This document shows, piece by piece, positions 16,913 through 25,828 of a stretch of 64,000 bases of DNA. Positions within the stretch are counted from its first letter, which is position 1. The number at the start of each line of letters is the position of its first letter. The notes beneath the pieces were generated by a model. It searched no databases, was not told the DNA's origin, and saw only the letters and a program-made list of their open reading frames with translations. The position numbers were made by a program, and so were the translations under genes. The DNA is taken from the NCBI GenBank assembly GCA_023398375.1, contig JAEWSH010000042.1, positions 186,001 through 250,000 of the forward strand. The letters are read 5' to 3'. This DNA comes from Bacillota bacterium. Lineage in GTDB: Bacteria; Bacillota; Clostridia; Lachnospirales; Lachnospiraceae.

Positions 16913-18604
16913 ATGAAGATCAAACAAAAACTCATTATTTCATTTAGTATTTTACTAATTCTTATTGCTCTTACTAATGCAATTGCAATTTATTCTTTGG
17001 GAGAGGTCAATAATACATCTGCTATCATTGCGGAGAGTGTAGTTCCTAAACTGGAGTGCATTAATAAGTTGAATTTTGAAATTGCAAGAATCCGTTCCCA
17101 TGAATATCAGCATATGGTTCTTTCAGATATGGAAAAAATGGATACACTGGAAGGCAGGATTGATGATCTGAATACCAGTATTCTTGCAGGTATCGAACAA
17201 TATATGTCTTATGGAAAAGAGGAAAGAATTCTTCTGCTTAAAAAGGACTGGGAAAGCTATATGGCAGAGCATGCGAAAATCATAAAGGCCAGCAGATCTA
17301 TGGATAAAGATTCTGCGATGACGATTAGTAAGGCGGAAAGTAAAAGGGCTTATGATGAAATTACAGCTACGGTAGACGAATTATTGCAGGAATCAGAAGC
17401 GGAGGCTCTTGCAGTAAGTGAGAGAGGGAACGTGATGTATGCTCAGATCAAAAACCTTCTGCTGCTGATGGTTGCCATAGCATTAGCGATTGGCTTATTC
17501 ATGGACATCATGATTATAAGGGCAGTTACAAGACCGATTGCAATGTTAAGAAATAAACTGACTGATTTAGTACAGCATGGCGGTGATCTGACAAAATCTA
17601 TTGCGGTGAAGTCAAAAGACGAGATTGGTGAGCTGGCTTATGCAGTCGATCAGTTTATCCAAAACATCCGTGCTATTATCATCGAGGTAAATCAGTGTAG
17701 TGATGAAGTGGAGAAATCTTCACTTCAAGTGTCTGAACATTTACAGATTCTTAGTAAAAATGTAGAAGAATCATCAGGAATCATTGAAGAGCTTTCAGCA
17801 GGAATGGAAGAAACAGCTGCGGCAACACAGGAAATCAATGCTTCCTCAGAAGGTATTGAGAAGGCAGCGCAGGATATGGCTGAACGTTCACAGGATGGAG
17901 CAATATCTGCTAAAGAAATAAGTGTAAAAGCAACGGATTTGAAAAAGGCGGCTGTTAAATCAGAGGAGACAGCGATTACTATGTATCGGGATACGAAGGG
18001 CGCGCTGGAGACTGCCTTACAAAGGTCGGAAACGATCTCCCAAATCAACGTGCTTTCAGAAGCGATTCTGGAAATTTCGGGACAGACAAATCTTCTGGCG
18101 TTGAATGCAGCGATAGAAGCAGCGAGAGCAGGAGAAGCGGGAAAAGGATTTGCTGTGGTTGCGGATGAGATCAGGAAACTGGCTGAAAATTCAAAGAATA
18201 CCATAAATGAAATTCAAAAAGTTACTGGAGAAGTAGTTCTGGCGGTAAACGATTTAACCAACGGATCCAAAGAAATTATGGAATTTTTAGATCAAAAAGT
18301 GATGAAGGATTACAAAGAAATGGTACATACAGGAGAATCTTATGGAAAAGATGGTGCTTTCGTAGACGAACTGGTCGGAGATTTCAGTGCAACTGCTGAG
18401 GAATTGACAGCGACGATAGAAGGAATCATTCAGGCGATTGCGGAAGTGGCGACTACGGTAAACACAGGTGCCAGCGAAACTCAGGAAATTTCTACCAAGA
18501 TGATCAATATAGTAAAAATGCTGGAGGAAGTAGAAATACAAATGGATATAAGCCTTCAAAATTCAGAACTTTTGAAAAAAGCAGTCGGCAAATTTACAGT
18601 GTGA
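16913..18604 (+). CDS. Methyl-accepting chemotaxis protein (4HB sensor)
   Basis: 563 residues. TM1 (residues ~8-28) is followed by a ~155-residue all-helical four-helix-bundle sensor, TM2 (NLLLLMVAIALAIGLFMDIMI), a HAMP domain and the long signalling domain. The tip is QTNLLALNAAIEAARAGEAG. Methylation-type stretches such as SSGIIEELSAGMEETAAATQ are present. AGAGGAG precedes ATG 16913. It senses an unknown ligand and controls CheA. A decayed relative lies at 9508-9718. Confidence 0.9.
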   Translation: MKIKQKLIISFSILLILIALTNAIAIYSLGEVNNTSAIIAESVVPKLECINKLNFEIARIRSHEYQHMVLSDMEKMDTLEGRIDDLNTSILAGIEQYMSYGKEERILLLKKDWESYMAEHAKIIKASRSMDKDSAMTISKAESKRAYDEITATVDELLQESEAEALAVSERGNVMYAQIKNLLLLMVAIALAIGLFMDIMIIRAVTRPIAMLRNKLTDLVQHGGDLTKSIAVKSKDEIGELAYAVDQFIQNIRAIIIEVNQCSDEVEKSSLQVSEHLQILSKNVEESSGIIEELSAGMEETAAATQEINASSEGIEKAAQDMAERSQDGAISAKEISVKATDLKKAAVKSEETAITMYRDTKGALETALQRSETISQINVLSEAILEISGQTNLLALNAAIEAARAGEAGKGFAVVADEIRKLAENSKNTINEIQKVTGEVVLAVNDLTNGSKEIMEFLDQKVMKDYKEMVHTGESYGKDGAFVDELVGDFSATAEELTATIEGIIQAIAEVATTVNTGASETQEISTKMINIVKMLEEVEIQMDISLQNSELLKKAVGKFTV

Positions 18605-18618
18605 TTGATTTCCTTATA

Positions 18619-18647
18619 TTGTAAAAGAATCCCTTTTGTGATAGAAT
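18619..18647 (+). promoter_or_regulatory. Promoter of the H-NOX chemoreceptor gene
   Basis: TTGTAA (18619-18624), a 17-nt spacer and TAGAAT (18642-18647) lie just upstream of AAGGAGG and ATG 18682. Confidence 0.55.
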
Positions 18648-18681
18648 TTTTCTAGTGTTATATTACAAAGGAGGGCGTTAC

Positions 18682-20475
18682 ATGAAAGGCACCGTTGTTT
18701 CATCTTGGATAGAATCCTGCCGTAAATTATTCGGTGAAAAAATAGTAAATGAGGCATTAGTAGCACATCAATTACCAATCGATCGTGTCTTTACACCATT
18801 GGAAGACGTAAACGATAATATTGCAACAGGAATTATTGACCATATCGGCAATGCAGTAGGTAAAAATCACAAAGAGATATGGGGAACTATGGGACAGGAA
18901 AATATCAAGACTTTCAGTAAAAATTATCCTGGATTTTTTCGTCACGAATCTGCATATCAGTTTTTAAGATCCATGAATGATGTTCATGTGATTGTTATGA
19001 AACGTTTTAAGGGAGCTACACCGCCTCTGTTAGATGTAAAACCGATTTCTTCCCATTCCATTCTTTTTACATACCGTTCCAAACGTGGTCTGGAAGATTA
19101 TCTGATGGGATTAATTAACGGAGTTTCTGAATATTTCAAAGAGAAGATCGAGGTAGAAGTATTGGAACGTAAGAGTAGTGAGATTCAGATGCAGCTTACC
19201 TTTGAAAATGAGATTCAGTTTGTCAAGAAATATCGTCTGAGTCAGTTATTATCTTTCGGAATTTTCAAAAAACTTGCTTTTAAGACAGCATTTATTAATA
19301 CAGTGCTGGTAGGACTTCTTAGTCTTATTTTTGTAAATGGTGCAGTTAATAGTTTTCTGGTAGCAATCGTTACCTTTTTTGTATCAATGTTTTCAACGGT
19401 TGTGATTAACAGACCGCAGAAAGTAATCAGAGATGAAATTGAGAAATTGAGCAAGGGAGATTTTGTTGAGTCATTTTATATTCATTCTAATGATGAATAT
19501 GAAGAATTGATGGATGAAATCAATCATTTAAAGAAAAACGTACAGAAAGATTTTATTGATTTTAATGCGATAGTGGATGAAATGTATACTTTTAATAATA
19601 CGGTAACATTGATTGCAATGACAATGCAGAATACTTCCAATGATATTACGGAAGTATTGGATGAGGTGTCGGCAGCAGCCACTACACAGGCAGAAGATAC
19701 AGAAAAAGTAGTCAGTGTATTGAATGATAGCATTAATAACCTGACGGAGGTCTCAGAAGAAAGTGAAAGTAATAAACTTAAGATAGAAGAAGCTGTGTCA
19801 AGTATTGAGAGCAGCTTTACAAAAGTTTCGAATACTGCTTCCGAGATCAACGCCATATTAATTAAATTCAGTCAGATTAAGAATAACAGTAATGAGCTCA
19901 AAGAAAATGCGGATAATATTACACAGATCGTTTCGATTGTATCCGGTATTGCGAAACAGATCAACTTGTTGGCATTAAATGCTTCGATAGAAGCGGCAAG
20001 AGCTGGGGAAGCCGGACGTGGATTTGCAGTTGTTGCAGAGGAAGTTCGTAACCTGTCAGAAGAGACCAACAGTGCTGTGGAAAGAATCAATGACAGTCTG
20101 ACTTCTTTCGTGTCAAGTATTGGTACTGTTGTAGAAGGAATCGACGTACAGTATGAAGTACTTGAAAAGGAAAATACGAAGTTAAAAACAGCTGTGGAAG
20201 TTTCTAGTCAGTCAAATGAAAATCTCAGTCATGTTTCCGGTCTGATGATTAAGAGTTCACAGGAATTGAAAAAGGAAGCAGATCAGATTACTTCTCTTTT
20301 TGCAAATATCCAGAACCTTGCAGCAATTGCTGAAGAAAATTCAGCCGCAACTCAGGAAGCCAACGCTAATGTTGCCGTCTATGTAGAACATATTACTGAA
20401 TTAACAGAACAGATTACAGTATTTGAATCTATGATTAAGAATTTCCAGGTGGATTTAGCAAAGTATAAAATTTAG
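18682..20475 (+). CDS. H-NOX (heme NO/O2-binding) chemoreceptor
   Basis: 597 residues. Residues ~1-180 are an H-NOX domain: MKGTVVSSWIESC, the proximal heme histidine in DVHVIVMKRFKGATPP, and the heme-propionate motif YRSKR. Two membrane helices (TAFINTVLVGLLSLIFV and LVAIVTFFVSMFSTVVI) link to a HAMP-like region and a signalling domain with the tip QINLLALNASIEAARAGEAG. The fusion is known from obligate anaerobes, where such receptors bind O2 or NO and direct motility away from them. ATG 18682 has AAGGAGG upstream; the longer frame to 18655 is not needed. Confidence 0.9.
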   Translation: MKGTVVSSWIESCRKLFGEKIVNEALVAHQLPIDRVFTPLEDVNDNIATGIIDHIGNAVGKNHKEIWGTMGQENIKTFSKNYPGFFRHESAYQFLRSMNDVHVIVMKRFKGATPPLLDVKPISSHSILFTYRSKRGLEDYLMGLINGVSEYFKEKIEVEVLERKSSEIQMQLTFENEIQFVKKYRLSQLLSFGIFKKLAFKTAFINTVLVGLLSLIFVNGAVNSFLVAIVTFFVSMFSTVVINRPQKVIRDEIEKLSKGDFVESFYIHSNDEYEELMDEINHLKKNVQKDFIDFNAIVDEMYTFNNTVTLIAMTMQNTSNDITEVLDEVSAAATTQAEDTEKVVSVLNDSINNLTEVSEESESNKLKIEEAVSSIESSFTKVSNTASEINAILIKFSQIKNNSNELKENADNITQIVSIVSGIAKQINLLALNASIEAARAGEAGRGFAVVAEEVRNLSEETNSAVERINDSLTSFVSSIGTVVEGIDVQYEVLEKENTKLKTAVEVSSQSNENLSHVSGLMIKSSQELKKEADQITSLFANIQNLAAIAEENSAATQEANANVAVYVEHITELTEQITVFESMIKNFQVDLAKYKI

Positions 20476-20525
20476 CTTATAAATGATTGCAAAATGCATG
20501 AAGAGCAGGCGTTATATTTGATGTA

Positions 20526-20558
20526 GGGTGAGATTCCAGCGGAATCCGCCCTATTTAT
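20526..20558 (+). terminator. Terminator after the H-NOX receptor gene
   Basis: GGGTGAGATTCC pairs with GGAATCCGCCC across a 3-nt loop (20526-20551), followed by a T-rich stretch. Confidence 0.6.
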
Positions 20559-20626
20559 TTACGCGAGAGTGAGACAAGAACAAGCTGGAGAAATCTAATC
20601 ATTATAACCAGTGCGATGAATAATAA

Positions 20627-20655
20627 TTGATTATTCACCAAACAGGCTATATAAT
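20627..20655 (+). promoter_or_regulatory. Promoter of the satD operon
   Basis: TTGATT (20627-20632), a 17-nt spacer and a perfect TATAAT (20650-20655) lie 27 nt upstream of ATG 20683. Confidence 0.7.
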
Positions 20656-20682
20656 AAAGCTATGTAACGAGGGGGGTGCCAT

Positions 20683-21369
20683 ATGTTTTTCTTTTTTTTA
20701 TATGATCCGTATATTGCAATGATAGGTGATATCAAAGAGTCAAAAAAAATTGATAATAGAAGAGAAGTTCAAAAAAGGCTGGAATCAGTTTTAGAAGAAA
20801 TCAATGAAGAATACGCAAGCGATATCTCATCCAGATTTATGATAACATTAGGTGATGAATTTCAAGGATTGTTGTGCAATGGTGCTAATACAATGAATAT
20901 CATATCCAAGATCGAGAGGAAGATGTATCCGATAAAAATGAGATTTGGTGTGGGTGTAGGTGAGATAACCACTGAGGTTAATAAAGAAATGTCTATTGGG
21001 GCAGACGGACCGGGTTATTATAAGGCGAGAGAGGCTATTGAATATTTGAAATATAATGAAAAAAGAAAACAGATAAATGCTGCGGATGTCCGATTAGAAG
21101 TCGATAGTGAAAATCAGGAATCGACCATAATGATAAATACAATACTGTCTTTAATGACAATGCTCAAAGAGACATGGAGTGACAGACAAAGGCAGATAAT
21201 ATGGGACATGCTCGAACATCAGGATAGCCAGTTAAAGGTTGCTGAAAGGCTTGAGATCAAGCAGCCGGCAGTTCAAAAAAGTTTATCAAAAGGAAAATAT
21301 TATGCATATAAAAATGCATTGGATACGATTGGAAAGGCACTTGATGGAATAAGGAGAGAAGATGTTTAG
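20683..21369 (+). CDS. satD: SatD-family protein
   Basis: 228 residues. The N-terminal AMIGDIKESKKIDNRREVQKRL, then GDEFQGLL and MRFGVGVGEITT, are SatD-family marks (a cyclase-like alpha/beta fold). The C-terminus carries a helix-turn-helix-like segment (LKVAERLEIKQPAVQKSLSKG), so it may act as a nucleotide-sensing regulator. SatD was named from the streptococcal satABCDE acid-tolerance locus; its biochemistry is not established. It overlaps the next gene by 8 nt. The very hydrophobic first residues (MFFFFLYD) make the first ATG uncertain; translation may start at M12 (IAMIGDI). Confidence 0.75.
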   Translation: MFFFFLYDPYIAMIGDIKESKKIDNRREVQKRLESVLEEINEEYASDISSRFMITLGDEFQGLLCNGANTMNIISKIERKMYPIKMRFGVGVGEITTEVNKEMSIGADGPGYYKAREAIEYLKYNEKRKQINAADVRLEVDSENQESTIMINTILSLMTMLKETWSDRQRQIIWDMLEHQDSQLKVAERLEIKQPAVQKSLSKGKYYAYKNALDTIGKALDGIRREDV

Positions 21370-22117
21370 GGAATATTTTATATTACTTCTCTTGGCACAC
21401 ATAGTCAGTGACTTTTATATTCAGACAGAGAAAATGGCCAGGAAAAAAGAGGAAAGTATCAATTGGGTAATCCTACATTGCCTATCTTATTGGCTCACAA
21501 CAATTGGAGTCTCACTTCCGGTCATGTCCTGGGAAGTTTTTAAATTTGGAAGTATGGCGGCAATAACGCATTTAATCATTGATGTTATGAAATACGCGTA
21601 TGTCTTAAAGATAAAAAAGAAAGTAGAAATAACGATGCTCAAAGAACGGAATATTTTTTTGGTGGATCAAATATTGCATGTTTTCTGTCTGACTGCCATT
21701 GCATATTTATTTGTATTAAAGGTCGGAAAATTAAACTTATGTGACAGTGCATTAGAGTTTTTCACCATTGTCGGGATACCCGGAACTATCATGGTATCAT
21801 GGATTACAGCATTGCTGATCATACATAAACCTGCGAATATCACAATATCCAAACTGCTTATGCTTTATAGGCCAGAAGAGAGAGAGGATAATAAAAAGCA
21901 CAGAAATAGTGCAGGAAGATCTATAGGAAGCCTGGAAAGAATTATGATATTGATATTCATTTCAATTGGACAATATTCAGCAATAGGATTGGTGCTGACG
22001 GCTAAGTCAATTGCAAGGTATGACAGAATATCCAAAGAGAGAGATTTTGCAGAATATTATTTGTTAGGCACCCTGATCAGTACAGCAGTGGCTATTATTG
22101 TTTCGTTTATCATATAA
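21362..22117 (+). CDS. DUF3307 integral membrane protein
   Basis: 251 residues with about six membrane helices. The N-terminus FREYFILLLLAHIVSDFYIQTEKMARKK carries the H-x3-D-(F/Y)-Q signature of DUF3307. There is a second His/Asp motif in AAITHLIIDVMKY and a third in FLVDQILHVF. The pairing with a SatD-family gene is recurrent in Firmicutes. Function is unknown; conserved His/Asp in membrane helices suggest metal or proton chemistry. It overlaps satD by 8 nt, so they are co-translated. Confidence 0.78.
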   Translation: MFREYFILLLLAHIVSDFYIQTEKMARKKEESINWVILHCLSYWLTTIGVSLPVMSWEVFKFGSMAAITHLIIDVMKYAYVLKIKKKVEITMLKERNIFLVDQILHVFCLTAIAYLFVLKVGKLNLCDSALEFFTIVGIPGTIMVSWITALLIIHKPANITISKLLMLYRPEEREDNKKHRNSAGRSIGSLERIMILIFISIGQYSAIGLVLTAKSIARYDRISKERDFAEYYLLGTLISTAVAIIVSFII

Positions 22118-22141
22118 GAACATTGGAAGTGGAAAATAACA

Positions 22142-22507
22142 ATGGAAATATTATTTAAAGTTTTAGGATTCATCTTTCTTGGAATAGGCTGTATAGGCAT
22201 GGCATTACCATTACTTCCAACAACGCCGTTTTTTCTGATAGCAGCTTTTTTCTTTGCGAGGAGCTCTAAAAAATTGCATGATTGGTTTATTTCGACCAAT
22301 TTATATAAGAAAAATCTGGATAGTTTTGTGAATGAGAAAAGTATGACAATAAAGGCAAAACTGTCAATTCTGATTAGTGTGACTATACTATTAGGAATTA
22401 GTTTCTTCTGCATGAAAACAGTTCTCATTGGAAGAATTGTGGTTGTGATTGTCTGGGCATGTCATATTTTATATTTTGGATTTCGTGTAAAAACGATACA
22501 TGATTAA
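22142..22507 (+). CDS. DUF454 (YbaN-type) inner membrane protein
   Basis: 121 residues with three to four membrane helices. It shows the family signature GIGCIGMALPLLPTTPFFLIAAFFFARSSKKLHDWF. Function is unknown. It lies 24 nt after the DUF3307 gene, probably the last gene of that operon. Confidence 0.85.
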   Translation: MEILFKVLGFIFLGIGCIGMALPLLPTTPFFLIAAFFFARSSKKLHDWFISTNLYKKNLDSFVNEKSMTIKAKLSILISVTILLGISFFCMKTVLIGRIVVVIVWACHILYFGFRVKTIHD

Positions 22508-22521
22508 TATGGAATAGTGAC

Positions 22522-22572
22522 TTGACATTTTCATAGGGTTGCACTATTGTATTACATATATAATACAATAGT
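22522..22572 (+). promoter_or_regulatory. Promoter and palindromic operator of the ABC exporter operon
   Basis: TTGACA (22522-22527) is followed after 17 nt by TATTGT (22545-22550). A perfect palindrome overlaps the -10: ACTATTGTATTA (22543-22554) and TAATACAATAGT (22561-22572) around CATATA. This layout fits a GntR/YtrA-type repressor, but no such gene is adjacent. Confidence 0.7.
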
Positions 22573-22590
22573 ACAACTAAGGGGGATACG

Positions 22591-23316
22591 ATGCTTCAGG
22601 TAAAGAATCTGACTAAAAAATACGGTAAAGTAATTGCAAATGAAGATATCAGTTTTGAGATCCAGGATGGGAGTATTACGATTCTGCTTGGGCCAAATGG
22701 AGCAGGAAAGAGTACGACCATTAAATCTGTAATAGGATTTCTGAAATATAGCGGGCAGATTTTTGTGGACGGATTTGACAACAAATCAATTGAGGCAAAG
22801 AGATTAATAGGATATGTGCCCGAAATACCTTCTCTGTACCCTAATCTCACGGTTTCTGAGCACCTCGAATTTATTGCGAGAGCCTATAAATTGAAAGAGT
22901 ATAAGGAATATGCGGAGGAACTTCTTACACGCATGGAACTTATGGATAAAAAGAAAAAATTCGGAGATGAATTATCAAAGGGAATGCAGCAAAAACTGAG
23001 TATCTGCTGCGGACTTCTTCCAAGACCAAGAATCGTACTATTTGATGAGCCTATGATAGGACTTGATCCACATGCCATCAAGGAGCTCAAAAATATGTTT
23101 ATGGAATTAAAGGAGCAAGGAGTTTCTCTTTTGGTAAGTACGCATATGATTGACAGTATTGATAGCATCTGGGATCAGGTGTTGATTATGAAAGAGGGAA
23201 AAGTGCTTGAAAATCTAAAGAAGCAGAATAGGAAAGACAGTGAGAAAACACTTGAAGATATATTTTTTGAACTGACGGAAGGTAAAAGATTTTTAGATAA
23301 AGAGGGAGAGGTGTGA
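22591..23316 (+). CDS. ABC transporter ATP-binding protein
   Basis: 241 residues. Walker A GPNGAGKST, a Q-loop region (GYVPEIPSLYPNLT), the signature LSKGMQQKLSI, Walker B RIVLFDEPMIGLDP and the H-loop STHM are all present. AAGGGGG precedes ATG 22591. It energises the membrane protein encoded next, which overlaps it by 4 nt. The single-ATPase/single-permease layout resembles exporters of peptides, lantibiotics or hydrophobic compounds; the substrate is unknown. Confidence 0.9.
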   Translation: MLQVKNLTKKYGKVIANEDISFEIQDGSITILLGPNGAGKSTTIKSVIGFLKYSGQIFVDGFDNKSIEAKRLIGYVPEIPSLYPNLTVSEHLEFIARAYKLKEYKEYAEELLTRMELMDKKKKFGDELSKGMQQKLSICCGLLPRPRIVLFDEPMIGLDPHAIKELKNMFMELKEQGVSLLVSTHMIDSIDSIWDQVLIMKEGKVLENLKKQNRKDSEKTLEDIFFELTEGKRFLDKEGEV

Positions 23317-24980
23317 TGAGACTTTTAGCTTATTATATTTCCCATACTTTCATAAATTCCCTGAAAAAATTATTCCGAACATGGGTTGTCATGATATTTG
23401 CCATTATAGTTGTGTTTGGCATTATTGGCGGTGTTATTGGTGGTCTGGCAGGTGTATTTATATCCGATTCGGTTCAAAACACATCCAGTTCTGAAGAAGT
23501 AACAGAGGAAAAATCCGGTGATGATACAGGTAGTTTAGAATTTGAGATAAAGGGATTGACGATTCAGGAAGAAACAGTACGTAAGCAGGTTGCAGAAATG
23601 AGCATATTAGCAGTAATCGTGGCTTTGACACTATTTAATATTTATGGCGGGGATAAAAGCGGTTGCCGGATTTTTACAATGGCTGATGTGAATTTCCTGT
23701 TTACAGCACCAAAAAAGCCACAATCAGTGTTATTATTTAAAACTATTTTACAGATGGGAGCGATTCTTGTTGGCGCAGTTTATCTGCTTTTTCAATTACC
23801 GAATCTGATTTTGAATCTGGGACTGGGAATAAAAGCCGCAATCTGTTTTCTAATTGCATTTGTGTTTTTACTGATGTTTGTAAAATTAATGTCTATTCTG
23901 ACCTATACAGTTTCAGCGACAAACATAAAATATAAAAAGTATGTAAGACCATTTGTGTTAGGAGTGATTGGCATAATCATAGCGGTGTTCATGATGACGA
24001 TGGCAGTCACACAAAAATCACCGTTTGATGCAGCTGTAATGCTTTTTACATCGAAATGGAGTAACTATTTTCCAATGATCGGGTGGATAAAAGGTTTTGC
24101 TGTATGCGCAATGTACGATAGTGATAGCATGATGTTTTTATATGCGGGAATGATTATCGCCGGAATCCTCTTACTTGTTCTTACTATCTGGAATATCAAA
24201 GCCGATTTTTATGAAGATGCATTAACGGGTGCATCTGTTATGCAGGAACGAGCAGAAGATGTGAAAACAGGTAAAATGCCTGCCCAAAAACGTTCTGAAA
24301 AAATAATCAGAGATGGTATCGGACATGGAACAGGAGCGAATATATTTTTGTTTAAGCAGCTTTATAATCGCAAAAGGTTCGCAAAATTCGGGATTTTTAC
24401 CAGGACGATGATATATTATCTTTCAGTCTGCATTCTGGTCTCGGTAATCAGCTTGAAGCTCATACATACAACGGGAATTGCTATACTGGGTGGAATTATT
24501 TTGGTAAATGTATTTTTTCGGAGCTTTGGTAATCCGATAGAATTAGAAACGACTCAGAATTATCTCTATATGGTGCCGGAAACGGCAATTTCCAAAATTT
24601 CATTTGCAGTGCTTGCGGGAATTGCTGATACCTGCTTTGATTTGATTCCGGGATATGTGATAGCAAGCATAATCTTAAAAGGCGGCATTTTGAAAAGTAT
24701 ATTGCTGTTTGTGTTGATTCTTTCTATGGACTTTTTGCTTTCATCGAGTACGGTATTCATTGAAATGGTGCTGCCTTCTTCTTTACATGATGTCATAAAA
24801 GGTCTGCTTGCAATGCTGTTAAAAGTGATTGTTGTAATACCGTTTTTAAGTGTTCTTGCCGCTGCTGCATTTATGGGTATGCTCAATACAGGGATGATAC
24901 TGTCCGTTGTTCTGATTCTGATCATGGCAATTTTCTTTTTATTTTTGTCGTCTCTAACATTACACAGAGGAAGGAAATAA
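23313..24980 (+). CDS. ABC exporter permease (putative ABC exporter family)
   Basis: 555 residues with about 12 hydrophobic segments. Motifs such as NIYGGDKSGCRIFTMADVNFLFTAPKKPQSVLLFK match the 'putative ABC exporter' family of Clostridia, in which the protein describes an ATPase-coupled permease. It overlaps the ATPase gene by 4 nt. No substrate can be deduced. The partner regulator expected from the operator is absent. Confidence 0.78.
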   Translation: MMRLLAYYISHTFINSLKKLFRTWVVMIFAIIVVFGIIGGVIGGLAGVFISDSVQNTSSSEEVTEEKSGDDTGSLEFEIKGLTIQEETVRKQVAEMSILAVIVALTLFNIYGGDKSGCRIFTMADVNFLFTAPKKPQSVLLFKTILQMGAILVGAVYLLFQLPNLILNLGLGIKAAICFLIAFVFLLMFVKLMSILTYTVSATNIKYKKYVRPFVLGVIGIIIAVFMMTMAVTQKSPFDAAVMLFTSKWSNYFPMIGWIKGFAVCAMYDSDSMMFLYAGMIIAGILLLVLTIWNIKADFYEDALTGASVMQERAEDVKTGKMPAQKRSEKIIRDGIGHGTGANIFLFKQLYNRKRFAKFGIFTRTMIYYLSVCILVSVISLKLIHTTGIAILGGIILVNVFFRSFGNPIELETTQNYLYMVPETAISKISFAVLAGIADTCFDLIPGYVIASIILKGGILKSILLFVLILSMDFLLSSSTVFIEMVLPSSLHDVIKGLLAMLLKVIVVIPFLSVLAAAAFMGMLNTGMILSVVLILIMAIFFLFLSSLTLHRGRK

Positions 24981-25113
24981 TACATTTCTGAGAGAAACAT
25001 AAGTACACGAAACGAAACATGATTAAAATATGATGATAGACAAATTAATGATCATCGCAAGGAAGAACAAAGAGGAGCGTGTGGGAATCCAAAAGAGCCT
25101 CAGGAGAGACGCA

Positions 25114-25827
25114 TTAAGCCTGCTCATCTTCCCGTAACCTATAACCGACACCCACTTCTGTAAAGATATATTTGGGTTCAGCAGGATTAGATTCTATTTT
25201 CCTTCGGATATTCGCCATATTTACACGAAGTATTTTATTATTGGCTGTATCAGAATAAGGCCCCCATATGTGTGTCATTAGCGCTGTGTGGGTAACGACT
25301 TTTCCTGAATTGATTGCCAGAAACGATACGATTTTATATTCAACAGGGGTAAGGTGGATTTCTTTATTATTAAAGAGAACGATTCGCCGGACAAAATCAA
25401 TATATAACGCATCGGAGATATAGGGACGTGAATAAAGCAGAGAATCGTTATTCAGTTTATTGCTATGTCTAAGGGAAGTACGTATGCGGGCAAGCAATTC
25501 TTCCGTACCAAATGGTTTGGTAATATAGTCGTCTGCGCCCATATCCAGGGCATCTACTTTTTCGTGCTCATATGTTCTGGCGGATACCACGATAATAGGG
25601 TTGCTGGACCATCTTCTGACCTCTGCAATGATATCAAGACCATCAATATCCGGAAGTCCAAGATCTAACAGGATGACGTCCGGACATTGGGAATTGATGA
25701 GTGAGATGCCATCGCTTCCGGAAAAAGCCTGTATTGTTTTATAATCATGTGCATTTAATGCATGGCATATAATATTTGAAATATTTTTTTCATCTTCAAT
25801 CACTAGAATTTTAAGTTTTGTCCCCAT
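25114..25827 (-). CDS. KdpE-like response regulator
   Basis: 237 residues. The receiver domain has KILVIEDEKNISN, the phospho-acceptor Asp in DVILLDLGLPDIDGLD and the K switch in YITKPFGTEELLARI. The winged-helix output includes LTPVEYKIVSFLAINSGKVVTHTALMTHIWG. ATG 25827 is one nt after the kinase stop, so the longer frame to 25995 is an artefact. KdpE-type regulators answer K+ or osmotic signals. No kdpFABC lies here; the divergent antiporter gene is the likely target. Confidence 0.85.
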   Translation of the reverse strand: MGTKLKILVIEDEKNISNIICHALNAHDYKTIQAFSGSDGISLINSQCPDVILLDLGLPDIDGLDIIAEVRRWSSNPIIVVSARTYEHEKVDALDMGADDYITKPFGTEELLARIRTSLRHSNKLNNDSLLYSRPYISDALYIDFVRRIVLFNNKEIHLTPVEYKIVSFLAINSGKVVTHTALMTHIWGPYSDTANNKILRVNMANIRRKIESNPAEPKYIFTEVGVGYRLREDEQA

Positions 25828-25828
25828 T

